A program made the translations under genes and the position numbers. From contig NZ_SRII01000017.1 in NCBI RefSeq assembly GCF_004684095.1, positions 1 to 64,000 of the forward strand: a DNA stretch of 64,000 bases. Reading direction: 5' to 3'. This DNA comes from Hymenobacter sp. UV11 (GTDB taxonomy: Bacteria > Bacteroidota > Bacteroidia > Cytophagales > Hymenobacteraceae). Of the stretch, positions 17,060 to 26,626 are shown piece after piece. The notes beneath the pieces were generated by a model. It saw only the letters and a list, made by a program, of their open reading frames with translations. It made no database searches and was not told where the DNA came from. The first letter of the stretch is position 1; every line of letters starts with the position of its first letter.

Positions 17060-17893
17060 ATGATATCAATAGTCATTCCTACTTGTAATCGCAATGATTT
17101 ACTAAGCAAATGTCTTGATTGTCTTAGCCCGTCATTCCAAACCGCAAATGCTTTCTCTTATGAAGTAATAGTGACCGATGATAGTATTGATAACAGAGCC
17201 AAAAAGCTGGTTGCCGAAAAGTACTCATGGACTACTTGGATAGAAGGGCCAAAGAGGGGACCCGCTGCAAATAGAAATAATGGTGCACGTAACACTAGTG
17301 GGGAATGGTTGCTATTCATTGATGATGATTGCCAGCCTAACCCACAACTCCTGAAAGAGTACTCTGATGCAGCAAATAGCAATATGGAGGTACTAGTATT
17401 TGAAGGGAGCATTTCTGTTGATAGACCACAGCGAAGTTTTAACGAAGAATCCCCAATAAATGAAACCGGTGGTTATTTATGGTCTTGTAATTTTATGATA
17501 AAGAGAGAAGTGTTTTTTCATAATCTTGATGGATTTGATGAAAAATTTCCTTATCCTGCCATGGAGGATGTGGATCTTCACTATCGATTAAAAAGGTTAG
17601 GGATAAAACCATTATTTTTGAAGTCAGCTTCGGTAGTACATCCATGGCGAGAGCAAAAAAAAGTTCTTTCAACAACTTTAAATAGGTACAAATCGACATT
17701 GTACTTTCTGGATAAACACCCTGAGATGAAAGCTGAAATAAATAGCCTATATTATCTGAGAGTATTTTATCATAGATTTATAAAAGAAAATATTATTAAT
17801 TGTAGAAAATACCGGCTCCGAGGTATATTATTAAAGTCAGAATCGGATTTTATGCATTTACTATTTTCAATTCACTTGTTATTTAGAAGGTAA
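17060..17893 (+). CDS. Family 2 glycosyltransferase
   Basis: 277 aa. GT2 fold with ISIVIPTCNRNDLLSKCL at the start, a DDD metal motif in WLLFIDDDCQPNP (about residue 91), GGYLWSCNFMIKREVF and the acceptor-side ED motif in YPAMEDVDLHYRLKRLG. No membrane helices, so it acts at the cytoplasmic face. It adds one sugar of the repeat unit; which one cannot be told. Confidence 0.88.
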   Translation: MISIVIPTCNRNDLLSKCLDCLSPSFQTANAFSYEVIVTDDSIDNRAKKLVAEKYSWTTWIEGPKRGPAANRNNGARNTSGEWLLFIDDDCQPNPQLLKEYSDAANSNMEVLVFEGSISVDRPQRSFNEESPINETGGYLWSCNFMIKREVFFHNLDGFDEKFPYPAMEDVDLHYRLKRLGIKPLFLKSASVVHPWREQKKVLSTTLNRYKSTLYFLDKHPEMKAEINSLYYLRVFYHRFIKENIINCRKYRLRGILLKSESDFMHLLFSIHLLFRR

Positions 17894-18582
17894 TTTATTT
17901 AGGAAGCAATGGAAATTAATTTTGACTTAATTATTGCTAGCTAATACAGTTAAACAGAATTCATTTCTTTAATAGCTGAAGGCCATACCTTAGTGTATTG
18001 TAATGAAATGGGAAGTAGCAAAAAGGGGTTTGCTACTATTCTGTATCCAGCATTAGCTTGCTCTGGGTTAAAATCCTCAGAGGGGCAGCTAAGCTAAGGG
18101 TTGCACCAACTGCTGATAACGCACGAACTTGCTGAATGCTAAATATGAATTGGTATCCCACGGCGTAACGTCCCTTCTATGTTCGTTCTACCTGTACTTA
18201 TTGCACGGAGCAGCCAGTCAGTTACCTTCTAGACATCTACTAAGTTTCTTGATTATCCAGCTCAAGCAAACCGGAAACAAAATGCTTTGTCTGAAAGTGG
18301 CTGGTCCATATTTAACACCTAGTCGAAGACTCCCCGGACCAGCTTTCTGATCCTAGTAAGGAGGCTTGTCACCACATAGCTGAGTGATAGATCGCTATTA
18401 CAACGCCCAAAACTCTAGTCCATCCATCATTAAATACCCTTCAAAATCTAGGTTATCGTTATGTCTGGTTCAACCCAGCTATCTTACATGCTTGCATAGT
18501 ACATAGCAGTACAATTTTTTATCACTCGCATGCGCCTCTTTCAGCACGTGTTTTGAATTTGTTGTAAATTGAATTCGCCAAG
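17894..18582. other. 689-bp non-coding gap
   Basis: No frame with recognisable protein content. A 73-codon frame at 18129-18350 has no family motif and is probably chance. Base composition is mixed and several stops occur in all frames, so this may be the eroded remains of a lost gene. Nothing else was seen. Confidence 0.35.
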
Positions 18583-19662
18583 ATGAATAGAGTAATAATC
18601 CATGTTTCCGAAGTTGACATCAATCCTCAAGCCGGGATGGGTCGTGTGGAATATCATTGGAAGGAAGCATTTCAGGACAATGGGTTTGTTTTTATACACA
18701 TAGGGCCTAAGGAAGTTGGTCGATTATGGCATAAGGCTTTATTCCCAATGAAGGCGTACAATTATTATAAGAAACTCGGCATTGTCCCGGACGCGTTCAT
18801 TGTTCATGAGCCTGCTTCTGGGTATTTTGTTGATAATGAGATACCTTGTTTTGTAGAAAGCCATGGAATAGAGCGAAGGTATTGGGAGCCTTCTAAAAAT
18901 AATTTAATTAGTAATGAAAAGGTATCCTTAAAATCAAAAATACTTTATCCTTTATGGCGGCTCTCTGGTTGTGATAAGGGGCTCAATAGAGCGAAGAAAC
19001 TATTGCTCATTAATAATGATGATAAGCAATTTGCAATCAATTATTATCATCGACTTCCTGAAGATATTCTGGTTTTTAGGAATGGCATCACGCCATTGCG
19101 ATTAAAAAATGTAACTGGAAACATAGGCAAGTTTACTGTTCTATTTAATGGAAGTTGGATTGATAGGAAAGGAAAAGCAATTTTAATTAAATCTGCTGAG
19201 ATTCTTTATATGAAGAAAATTGCTGTTTATTATTTATTGATTGGTACTGGCGCTGGTACTAATGAAGTACTTATGGACTGGCCTAAGTATTTACGCCCTT
19301 TCGTTACTGTTGTGCCGCGTTTTCATGAAAATGACGAGCTTAAGTATTTAGAAGAATCTTCCTTGTTTGTATTGCCAAGCTTTTATGAAGGTCAACCATT
19401 AAGTCTGTTACAGGCGATGGCTGCCGGTAAATGCTGTATAACAACTGATTGCTGTGGACAAAAGGATCTAATCATTGATAACGATACTGGGCTGCTTTTT
19501 ATGCCGGGTGATTATGTCAAGCTTTCTTTGCTAATAGAACAATGTTATCATAATAAATCGCTGACTGATACAATAGGTAACAACGCAATGAACTATATCC
19601 GTGAATTTACATGGGAAAGCGTTTCTTCAGAAGTTGTTCAGTATGTGCTAGCAAATTTATAA
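18583..19662 (+). CDS. Family 4 glycosyltransferase
   Basis: 359 aa, GT-B fold. The N-terminus has VEYHWKEAFQDNGF with the glycine region AGMGRVEYH. The C-terminal domain has VLFNGSWIDRKGKAILIKSA, SLFVLPSFYEGQPLSLLQAM and TGLLFMPGD. The usual E-x7-E motif reads EGQPLSLLQ, so the second glutamate is replaced by glutamine, which is seen in part of the family. It is separated from its neighbours by long gaps on both sides, suggesting its own transcription start. Confidence 0.85.
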   Translation: MNRVIIHVSEVDINPQAGMGRVEYHWKEAFQDNGFVFIHIGPKEVGRLWHKALFPMKAYNYYKKLGIVPDAFIVHEPASGYFVDNEIPCFVESHGIERRYWEPSKNNLISNEKVSLKSKILYPLWRLSGCDKGLNRAKKLLLINNDDKQFAINYYHRLPEDILVFRNGITPLRLKNVTGNIGKFTVLFNGSWIDRKGKAILIKSAEILYMKKIAVYYLLIGTGAGTNEVLMDWPKYLRPFVTVVPRFHENDELKYLEESSLFVLPSFYEGQPLSLLQAMAAGKCCITTDCCGQKDLIIDNDTGLLFMPGDYVKLSLLIEQCYHNKSLTDTIGNNAMNYIREFTWESVSSEVVQYVLANL

Positions 19663-20019
19663 AAAGTTAAATTTATGATAGTGTAATGCGTTTGCATTCT
19701 GGGGCCTAATACTTGTGCCTAGATGTTATATAGTGTTTAAATAAAGTCGCATTGATGAATAATTATATACAATGAAATCAAGCGTTGTTTGTAACTAGCA
19801 ATTATATAAAATGTTTTTAACAAATTTGTTGCCAAACAATGAGTAACTCTCATGCAGAACTGTTGAATTTATAATGTTAGATAATTGATAAAAGCATTTT
19901 AAATAGACTCTAATGTCATGAAGTTCATGATTTTTAAGACATATTCATTTGTCATTTATTAACACATGAATATGTCTTAAAAAATCGTTCCTTTTTCACT
20001 ATCATACATACATTAAATA
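19663..20019. other. AT-rich gap with a strong hairpin
   Basis: 357 bp without coding frame. The only visible structure is the inverted repeat at 19929-19986, just before the next gene. Confidence 0.6.
19929..19986. repeat. Inverted repeat (20/21-bp arms)
   Basis: Left arm GATTTTTAAGACATATTCAT (19929-19948) and right arm 19966-19986, its complement with one extra T, spaced by 17 bases. The arms start with T runs on both strands, so it can act as a terminator in either direction, and it lies 33 bp before the ATG at 20020. It could separate two transcripts of the locus or form a structured leader. Confidence 0.75.
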
Positions 20020-20880
20020 ATGAAGCTTCAGCGCATTATATCTCTAGCAAATAAAAATAGTGAGCTTCAGTTTCTTGCGATGTGCAGATCTTTGAGAGCA
20101 ACTGGCTGTGATTTGCCGATTTGGGTCATCCCCTACAATGATAAGAAATTCGAATTACCAGAAAATTGTATTTGGTGGGAAGTTTTGGAGATTACAACTT
20201 GGATAGATAAAAATAGGTTGTGGCCAGCTTTTAAGAAAATACAATGCTTTCTAACAGAAAATTACCAATATGTTGATAGCGATGTAATATTCTTAAAAAA
20301 TCCTGCTTTGGTTCTACAACCATTAAGCGGCTTTATTACATCATGTACTCATTGGAATAATCCCAACGAAACTTTAACTTCCGAAACAAAGATTTATTTT
20401 AAAAACAAATCCACTTTATGGCCGAAATTAGTTTTCAATAGTGGGCAATGGGCTTGCGATACCCAACTGTATAACTTGTATAAATTAATATCTTTTTGTG
20501 AAACAAACTATAAAGATACCCTTTTCCACAAAAATTATTTATATAAAGATCAAGCTGGGATAAATTTGTTGGTCAACTATACTAACATTGAAATAACAAA
20601 TCTGACATTACCACCTTTTAATATGGAATCAACGTGGGCAGGGGACTATTTAGAAGAAGCATCTTTCAGACGCTTGGACGGCTGGAGAGAAAAACCATAC
20701 CTGATTCATTGGGCAGGGACACCTGTAACTAATTATGATGGGATAAACAGTTACTTTTTTCAGTTTCTCACTGAATCAGAAAAAACACTGTTTTCTTTAT
20801 CGCCGGTTAAAATTGGTTACGGTAGAACAACCTTGAAAGCAAAAGTTAAGATGATTTGCAAAATTATCTTAAATAAATAG
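20020..20880 (+). CDS. GT-A fold glycosyltransferase-like protein with DSD motif
   Basis: 286 aa. Residues about 84-92 read YQYVDSDVIFLKN, a DXD-type site, with LVFNSGQWACDT and KDQAGINLLVNYTN similar in order to the protein at 15514-16440 (DSD, then an N-x-G block, then an acidic/Q block), and a late histidine in YLIHWAGTP. No membrane helix. It probably transfers a sugar from a nucleotide donor, but family number and sugar are not certain. Confidence 0.68.
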   Translation: MKLQRIISLANKNSELQFLAMCRSLRATGCDLPIWVIPYNDKKFELPENCIWWEVLEITTWIDKNRLWPAFKKIQCFLTENYQYVDSDVIFLKNPALVLQPLSGFITSCTHWNNPNETLTSETKIYFKNKSTLWPKLVFNSGQWACDTQLYNLYKLISFCETNYKDTLFHKNYLYKDQAGINLLVNYTNIEITNLTLPPFNMESTWAGDYLEEASFRRLDGWREKPYLIHWAGTPVTNYDGINSYFFQFLTESEKTLFSLSPVKIGYGRTTLKAKVKMICKIILNK

Positions 20881-20962
20881 TTGCTATCTATATCCTTTTA
20901 AGCGCAGTAAGTAGGATAGCTTTTTAAGTTACCATGCTGGTAATTACATTATATAGCTAAAC

Positions 20963-22093
20963 ATGAAAATTGTTTTTTTGTGCGGCTGTCTCGAGCCCGG
21001 GCGGGACGGTGTGGGCGATTACGTGCGTCAGTTAGCGATGGAACTCTTACTGCAGGGGCATCTAGCAACTTGCGTAGCTTTGAATGACCCATGCATCGAA
21101 CAGGAGGTTTCAACCTCACTTCCTCTGTCTGCGGGTGCCTTGTCTTTACTTAGGCTACCTTCTGCATGGTCAGCAATAAAACGATTTAGAAAAGCACGGC
21201 ACTGGCTAGCGCATTTTGATCCCTCATGGGTGAGCCTGCAGTTTGTACCTTATGCATTCCATGCGAAAGGATTGCCATTATTCTTGCTGAAGCATTTGCA
21301 TGGTATCATTCAAGGGCGACAGGTGCACTTGATGGTGCATGAAAGCTGGATTGGTGCAGAGACGGGAAGCTCTGTAAAGCATCGGCTTTTATCGGTGCTG
21401 CAGAAAGCAATTATAATCAGGATTATCAAAGGCATACACCCTGCCGTGATCCATACTCACTTGCCATTTTATAGCACGCACATTGCACAATTGGGATGGC
21501 GCGTTTTACCCTTACCGCTTTTTTCTAATATTCCGGTAGTAAAGCGTTCCAATAACATGGCAAATGCCATTTTCCGGGTGGGCATTTTCAGCCAAGCGGA
21601 CACGAGCAGGCCTTTTCTTGACTTTCTTATCCGATTAGAAGAAAGTTTGGCTCTTTGTAATCAGGTCCTTCAGATTTTACTTATCGGAGGGAATGCTAGC
21701 AAAATGCGGACACTGGGGGACTTTATCGAAGAAGTAGATAGTCTGCGGAATAAAGTTCATTATACTGGCTTCCTTGAACCAGCGCAAATATCAGAAGCCT
21801 TGCAGAGCTGCAGCTTAGGCCTGACGCCTGTTCCTCGCCACGCCTTGGGGAAAAGTGGCAGCGTGGCTGCTTTTCTGAGTCATGGTATCCCTGTCGCGGC
21901 TCCTAATGTGCACAACGGCTACAGTGCCAATGATATCGGATTTTTTTCGCCTAACTTGTGCTCCTTTATTCTGCTAGAGCCAGACCTTGAGCATTTCAGG
22001 ATCATAACTGCTTCGTTACCCGAAGAAAGTGAGATTAAAATTTCTACTGTTGCTCAAGCTTTTTTACGTGACTTATATACTCAGACAATATGA
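20963..22093 (+). CDS. Family 4-like glycosyltransferase
   Basis: 376 aa, GT-B fold. The N-terminus IVFLCGCLEPGRDGVGDYVR carries the GVGDY loop, and the C-terminal donor domain has RVGIFSQAD, HYTGFLEPAQISEALQS and GKSGSVAAFLSHGIPVAAP. The classical E-x7-E is replaced by GKSGSVAAF, as in a GT4 subgroup that uses K-S-G near the donor phosphate. Its stop overlaps the next start by 4 bases (ATGA), showing translational coupling to the GT2 gene. Confidence 0.82.
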   Translation: MKIVFLCGCLEPGRDGVGDYVRQLAMELLLQGHLATCVALNDPCIEQEVSTSLPLSAGALSLLRLPSAWSAIKRFRKARHWLAHFDPSWVSLQFVPYAFHAKGLPLFLLKHLHGIIQGRQVHLMVHESWIGAETGSSVKHRLLSVLQKAIIIRIIKGIHPAVIHTHLPFYSTHIAQLGWRVLPLPLFSNIPVVKRSNNMANAIFRVGIFSQADTSRPFLDFLIRLEESLALCNQVLQILLIGGNASKMRTLGDFIEEVDSLRNKVHYTGFLEPAQISEALQSCSLGLTPVPRHALGKSGSVAAFLSHGIPVAAPNVHNGYSANDIGFFSPNLCSFILLEPDLEHFRIITASLPEESEIKISTVAQAFLRDLYTQTI

Positions 22094-23070
22094 ATGAAAT
22101 AGATATAGCCATCATAATTAATTCGTTTAATCGACTTTCTCTGTTACAGGAGTGTCTAGAAATATTAAATAAATGGATACCTGAGTCGACTTTTAAAAAC
22201 CGGTGTGCGGTAGTTGTATATGAGGCTGGCTCCACTGATGGGAGTATTGAATGGTTGGAGAAAGACACTATCAAATTGCATTTTCCCATAAAAGTGGTAC
22301 TACCGAATCCCGGTGATGACACCTCTTTTGCGGCAGGGCTCAACGCCGGGGTAAGCTATGCTGAGGCCAAGTTCTCCGGTCTCAAGTACTTGTTGTTTTA
22401 TGAAACTGACAATCAAATTTTGGGGCCAGCGCCGCTTTCGCAGGCACTACTGCAATTGGCGACGAGAGAGAGACTCGGAGCCTGCGGATTCACGGTGCGT
22501 CGGCATGACGGCAGCCCAGCAGGAGTAGGGCAACCATTCCCTGAGCTGTTAAACTTTGCATTAGGGAACAACATCGTACACCACTTGCAGTTGGAGGCAA
22601 TTCCATACCGTTGGCAAAAAAGCTCTGACGGGATAGAATTCAGCGAGGTGGATGTCGTTTATACCAGCCCCTTGCTTGTGCGCTTGGACGCATGGAAGGT
22701 ATCCGGTGGGCTGGATCCCGACCGTTTTCCGTTCTCCGACTGTGACGTAGACTGGGCCCGTCGGTTGCGAGACCTAGGCTGGCGCATGGGGGTAGTTCGC
22801 TCAAATGAGGTTATTCACGATAACCGCGATGCCCTCTCTGGTTGGTCAAAGTCGCGCGCGTTGCAAAATAATCGGGGACGCTTGCGGTATTTTCAGCGGC
22901 ATAGTCCGCTAGGGCTTTTCGCCGTGTGGCCAGGCTTGCTTCTGCTTCGACACCTAGTGGAACTAGTCGGTACCAAACTCGTGGTCAAGGAGCCTACCCG
23001 TCGTGCTCAATTGAGTAGTCAATTTCTTGGGCTTTTAAAGTCCTGCCCTCGCAAATATGAGTCATCCTAA
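22090..23070 (+). CDS. Family 2 glycosyltransferase
   Basis: 326 aa. It begins DIAIIINSFNRLSLLQECL with STDGSIEWLE. The usual DXD place reads LLFYETDNQILG, so the acidic pair is E-T-D. The acceptor motif is DCDVDWARRLRDLGWRMG with VIHDNRDALSGW. It overlaps the preceding gene by 4 bp and the following acyltransferase by 14 bp. Very tight packing puts 20963-26578 in one transcription unit. Confidence 0.84.
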   Translation: MNEIDIAIIINSFNRLSLLQECLEILNKWIPESTFKNRCAVVVYEAGSTDGSIEWLEKDTIKLHFPIKVVLPNPGDDTSFAAGLNAGVSYAEAKFSGLKYLLFYETDNQILGPAPLSQALLQLATRERLGACGFTVRRHDGSPAGVGQPFPELLNFALGNNIVHHLQLEAIPYRWQKSSDGIEFSEVDVVYTSPLLVRLDAWKVSGGLDPDRFPFSDCDVDWARRLRDLGWRMGVVRSNEVIHDNRDALSGWSKSRALQNNRGRLRYFQRHSPLGLFAVWPGLLLLRHLVELVGTKLVVKEPTRRAQLSSQFLGLLKSCPRKYESS

Positions 23071-24172
23071 GCCTCGTGTCCTTTCTGGAGGAACCAGCGT
23101 TTTGCTGGATACCTTACGGCTGGGAGCCTCCTTGGTCGTGGTGTTTAACCATGCGCTGGGTATGTGGTTTCCTAATCTCACTGTTAATCCGAACGAACCG
23201 GGCAATACGGCACACTCAGCCGTAGTAGTGTTCTTTGTACTATCGGGCTACGTTATTGCGCATACAACTACGAGCAATAACAGAGGTCCTTTGCATTACG
23301 CCCAAGCGCGATTGAGCCGGCTTTGTTCAGTAGTATTCCCAGCGCTTGTGCTAACCGCATTTACTCAGTTAGTGGTAGCTTGGCTTAACCCTGAGCTTAT
23401 CACTGAGTACACCCGCGGTTTATCATGGCCTCGATATTTTATCACCGGTGGTTTTTTAAATGAAATCTGGTTTATATCGGCAGCACCACCCATTAACGGA
23501 CCATTGTGGTCTTTGAGCTTTGAATTCTGGTATTACACGATTTTCGGACTGTGGTTTTACCGGCAGCACACCTTCAAAGGCCTCCTTCTGCCACTAGCGG
23601 CCTGCTTGGTAGCTGGACCTAAAATTCTATTGATGATGCCCTTGTGGCTTGCCGGGGTGATGGCCTACCGGCTTCCTAGGCCACAGGTGCGAGCTGAGAC
23701 AGCGTGGTTACTAGTTAGTGCTGGACTGTTAGGGGCGGCAGGCATGGCACTCTATCTGCCACCCTTCCCCTACGGCATTGGTCCTCCACTCTTCTTTGCA
23801 GGTCAGTTTTTATCTGACTGGTTTACAGGTCTGTTTATTTCTTTGGCTCTCTGGATTCTGCCTTCCGCTAATCCCTCGAAAGTCTCAGGTAGTTGGATAG
23901 ACAAGTTCCGAAAGGTAGCAGACCTCACTTTCCCCATCTATGTGCTGCACTATCCCCTTCTTATCTTATGGCAAGGCATTTTTAAGCAGCGCCCGTACGA
24001 TGCTGGTCAATTAGCTGGAGCTCTTGTCATGGTCCTGCTTGTTGCTGCAGCCATAGGGCTAGTGCTGGAAAGGCAACGGCCGGTTTGGGCTAAGTTTTTC
24101 AAGTGGTTATTAAACCGTGCATACCATGCCGTCAACCCTACAAACTATTACCCAGGGCAAAGCTCTTCCTAA
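23057..24172 (+). CDS. Acyltransferase 3 family membrane protein
   Basis: 371 aa integral membrane O-acyltransferase. Marks seen: DTLRLGASLVVVFNHALGMW (His near residue 31), SAVVVFFVLSGYVIAHTT, a basic block AQARLSRLCSVVFPAL and PLWSLSFEFWYYTIFG. About ten helices; ends with a basic cytoplasmic tail. It probably adds an acyl group to the growing polysaccharide in the periplasm. Its 3' end overlaps the next gene's first codons by up to 56 bp. Confidence 0.87.
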   Translation: MSHPKPRVLSGGTSVLLDTLRLGASLVVVFNHALGMWFPNLTVNPNEPGNTAHSAVVVFFVLSGYVIAHTTTSNNRGPLHYAQARLSRLCSVVFPALVLTAFTQLVVAWLNPELITEYTRGLSWPRYFITGGFLNEIWFISAAPPINGPLWSLSFEFWYYTIFGLWFYRQHTFKGLLLPLAACLVAGPKILLMMPLWLAGVMAYRLPRPQVRAETAWLLVSAGLLGAAGMALYLPPFPYGIGPPLFFAGQFLSDWFTGLFISLALWILPSANPSKVSGSWIDKFRKVADLTFPIYVLHYPLLILWQGIFKQRPYDAGQLAGALVMVLLVAAAIGLVLERQRPVWAKFFKWLLNRAYHAVNPTNYYPGQSSS

Positions 24173-25340
24173 TGGAAGGGGAGGTGCTCTGGGCTCCATC
24201 TTGGTCTATGCGACGCAGCACATGCCGACGGGTGGTATTGAAAGCCACCTTCGGGAGTTTTGCCTGAACCTTGCCGAATCAGGGGCAGCGGTTGACTTGG
24301 TCATTCGCAATTCCGAGATGCTTCCGGAAACAGAAGTGTTCTTTCGGAGCATCTGCAAGCGTGTGTACCTAGGTAAATCCAGCAGTTCGCTTAAGCAGTT
24401 GTTCTGGCTGTTTTGGATAGGACTGCAGCGGCTTACCAAGTGTTACGATGCGCTTTATACTAACGGGCAGGGGAACAGCGTCAACTTCTTTTCTTGGTTT
24501 TTGCCGCGTCGCCGCCGTTGGGTTCACCACCATCACACCGCTGGCGATAAAGCAGACCAAGCGACGTGGACCAGCGGCTATCAACAGGCCCTGCGCAACG
24601 CCGATTCCCTCGTTGCTTGCTCTAGCCGCAATGCCACGGATATGGAGGCCACCCTCGTGCGTCCGGTACAGAGCATTCCCTGCTTTTCCAGAGAAATAGC
24701 AATAGCAGGTGTATCTGCAACACCCGGTCATACCCTTCGCTTTGGCTATTATGGCCGCTTGATTCCGGAAAAAGGCATTGATGTGCTATGCCAGCTCAGC
24801 GAGGACCCTAGTATGAGGGGCATCGAGTTTCACATCTGGGGAGAGGGACAAGCTTATCCTTCTGATTTTTTCGGGCGTCATCCCCGCATTCTTTACCATG
24901 GCCCCTTCACGAGCCGCGATGAACTGCAAGCGGTTTTAGCCAGCCTCGATGCGTATCTGCTTCTTTCTACCCACCCCGAAGGCTTGCCTATTGCTTTGCT
25001 GGAAGTAATGAGTGCGGGCTTACCCTGGGTGGCCACTGACCGGGGCGGCGTGGCAGACATTGCCTGTGACCCGATGGCCACTCGGGTTATTCCATCCACT
25101 GCTTCTTACAGTGAGGTGAAAGCCGCGATACTAACCTTAGCCGTGGACATTCAGCAGGGGCGCGTATTACGCAGTGCACAGAAAAAACTATATGCCGAAA
25201 CTTATTCAGCCGAGGTACTGGTGAAGCGTTGGCGAGAAATCTTAGGGCTGGGACCCGCATGCCGTTTTACCCCTGTTATGCCTTCACTTCCCCCGGAACT
25301 TGCTCAAGCTCTTTACTCCCACAGTGAGCCTACGGGTTAG
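24117..25340 (+). CDS. Family 4 glycosyltransferase
   Basis: 407 aa from ATG 24117; ATG 24126 or a start after the upstream stop (24172) are also possible, because the conserved region begins only at SILVYATQHMPTGGIESHLR (about residue 28). The GT-B donor domain has FGYYGRLIPEKGIDVL, IEFHIWGEGQAYP and the E-x7-E motif EGLPIALLE, then SAGLPWVATDRGGVADI. It is followed after 5 bp by another GT4. Confidence 0.87.
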   Translation: MHTMPSTLQTITQGKALPNGRGGALGSILVYATQHMPTGGIESHLREFCLNLAESGAAVDLVIRNSEMLPETEVFFRSICKRVYLGKSSSSLKQLFWLFWIGLQRLTKCYDALYTNGQGNSVNFFSWFLPRRRRWVHHHHTAGDKADQATWTSGYQQALRNADSLVACSSRNATDMEATLVRPVQSIPCFSREIAIAGVSATPGHTLRFGYYGRLIPEKGIDVLCQLSEDPSMRGIEFHIWGEGQAYPSDFFGRHPRILYHGPFTSRDELQAVLASLDAYLLLSTHPEGLPIALLEVMSAGLPWVATDRGGVADIACDPMATRVIPSTASYSEVKAAILTLAVDIQQGRVLRSAQKKLYAETYSAEVLVKRWREILGLGPACRFTPVMPSLPPELAQALYSHSEPTG

Positions 25341-25345
25341 CTTTT

Positions 25346-26578
25346 ATGAAGATTATTCTCTCACACCCCACCGGCAATGCTAATGTTCGGGCAGTAGCGA
25401 CTGGCCTGCTCCAGGCAGGTATACTAACGGGCTTTCACACAACGGTCGCCACCTTTCCAGGCACCTTCCTGGACCGTCTCAGCTCTTTTTCTGCACTAGC
25501 CGAGCTCAGTCGACGACGATTTGACCCAGCATTAAAACGGATAACGCGGTTATGGCCATGGCGGGAACTTGCGCGCTCCATTGCGTTGAAAGCCGGTCTA
25601 CCGAACTTAACGGCTCACGAAACAGGGTTGTTTTCGGTTGATGCCGTTTACCAGAGCTTCGACCGGCGGGTAGCCGCCAGCCTGGGCTGCACTCCCCCAG
25701 AGGCCGATGCGGTGTACGCGTACGAGGATGGCGCCTATGCTTCTTTCCTAAGGGCCAAACAGCTTCGTATCCAATGCCTGTACGATTTACCGATTGGCTA
25801 TTGGCGTGCTGCCCGCAGGCTTTTAGAAGCGGAAAAAACTCGATGGCCTGAGTGGGCCGCTACGCTAACAAATTTTGAGGATTCCGAAGCAAAGCTTGCC
25901 CGCAAGGATGAAGAACTGCGCTTGGCCGATAGAATTTTTGTGGCCAGTCAGTTTACGGCCGAAACCCTAAACGATTTTCCCGGCGTTTTAAGATCCGTAG
26001 AAGTAATCCCGTATGGTTTTCCCGCAGTAGGTGAGCCACGCCAGTATGCGGACCTAAGTGATGGCAGGCCCTTGAAACTTCTTTTCGTGGGTGGTCTCTC
26101 GCAACGCAAAGGAATTGCCGACCTCTTTGCGGCAGTAGCAACGTTAGGATCCCAGGTTGAACTGACTATTGTAGGGCGCAAAGCAACTGACAATTGTCCC
26201 GCGCTGAATGCGGCCCTGAGCCGCCACCACTGGATTGAGAGCCTCCCACATGCAGAGGTGCTGAGAATTATGCGTGAACACGATGTACTTGTGTTTCCCT
26301 CACTTTTTGAAGGATTTGGACTGGTTATTACCGAAGCGATGTCACAGGGTACCCCGGTAATTACAACCAACCGTACGGCCGGTCCCGACGTGATCCAGCA
26401 CGGTCACAACGGATGGCTAATTGAGGCTGGCACTACGGCAGCCCTGCAGACGGCTATTGAGCACTTGCTGCACCGGCCGAGCGTCATTGCCGAAGCAGGG
26501 CGAGCAGCGATGGAAACGGCCCGCCAAAGACCATGGTCACGCTACGGCCAGGAGTTGGCCGCCGCCCTGGCAAAGTAG
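25346..26578 (+). CDS. Family 4 glycosyltransferase
   Basis: 410 aa. GT-B with SHPTGNANVRAVATGL at the N-terminus and LLFVGGLSQRKGIADLFAAV, LTIVGRKATDN, E-x7-E as EGFGLVITE and TNRTAGPDVIQHGHNGWLI at the C-terminus. It starts 5 bp after the upstream stop. Similar N-terminal style (a VRAVATGL helix instead of a GG loop) occurs in glycosyltransferases that use unusual donors; no specificity can be claimed. Confidence 0.87.
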   Translation: MKIILSHPTGNANVRAVATGLLQAGILTGFHTTVATFPGTFLDRLSSFSALAELSRRRFDPALKRITRLWPWRELARSIALKAGLPNLTAHETGLFSVDAVYQSFDRRVAASLGCTPPEADAVYAYEDGAYASFLRAKQLRIQCLYDLPIGYWRAARRLLEAEKTRWPEWAATLTNFEDSEAKLARKDEELRLADRIFVASQFTAETLNDFPGVLRSVEVIPYGFPAVGEPRQYADLSDGRPLKLLFVGGLSQRKGIADLFAAVATLGSQVELTIVGRKATDNCPALNAALSRHHWIESLPHAEVLRIMREHDVLVFPSLFEGFGLVITEAMSQGTPVITTNRTAGPDVIQHGHNGWLIEAGTTAALQTAIEHLLHRPSVIAEAGRAAMETARQRPWSRYGQELAAALAK

Positions 26579-26626
26579 GAGTCCTATACAATTAAGAAAT
26601 TTATCTCTCGTCTTCCTCTCCTAACC

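Noticed and set aside
18129..18350. 73-codon frame in the gap between two glycosyltransferase genes
   Set aside because: No motif, no ribosome-binding site, isolated in a stretch full of stops.
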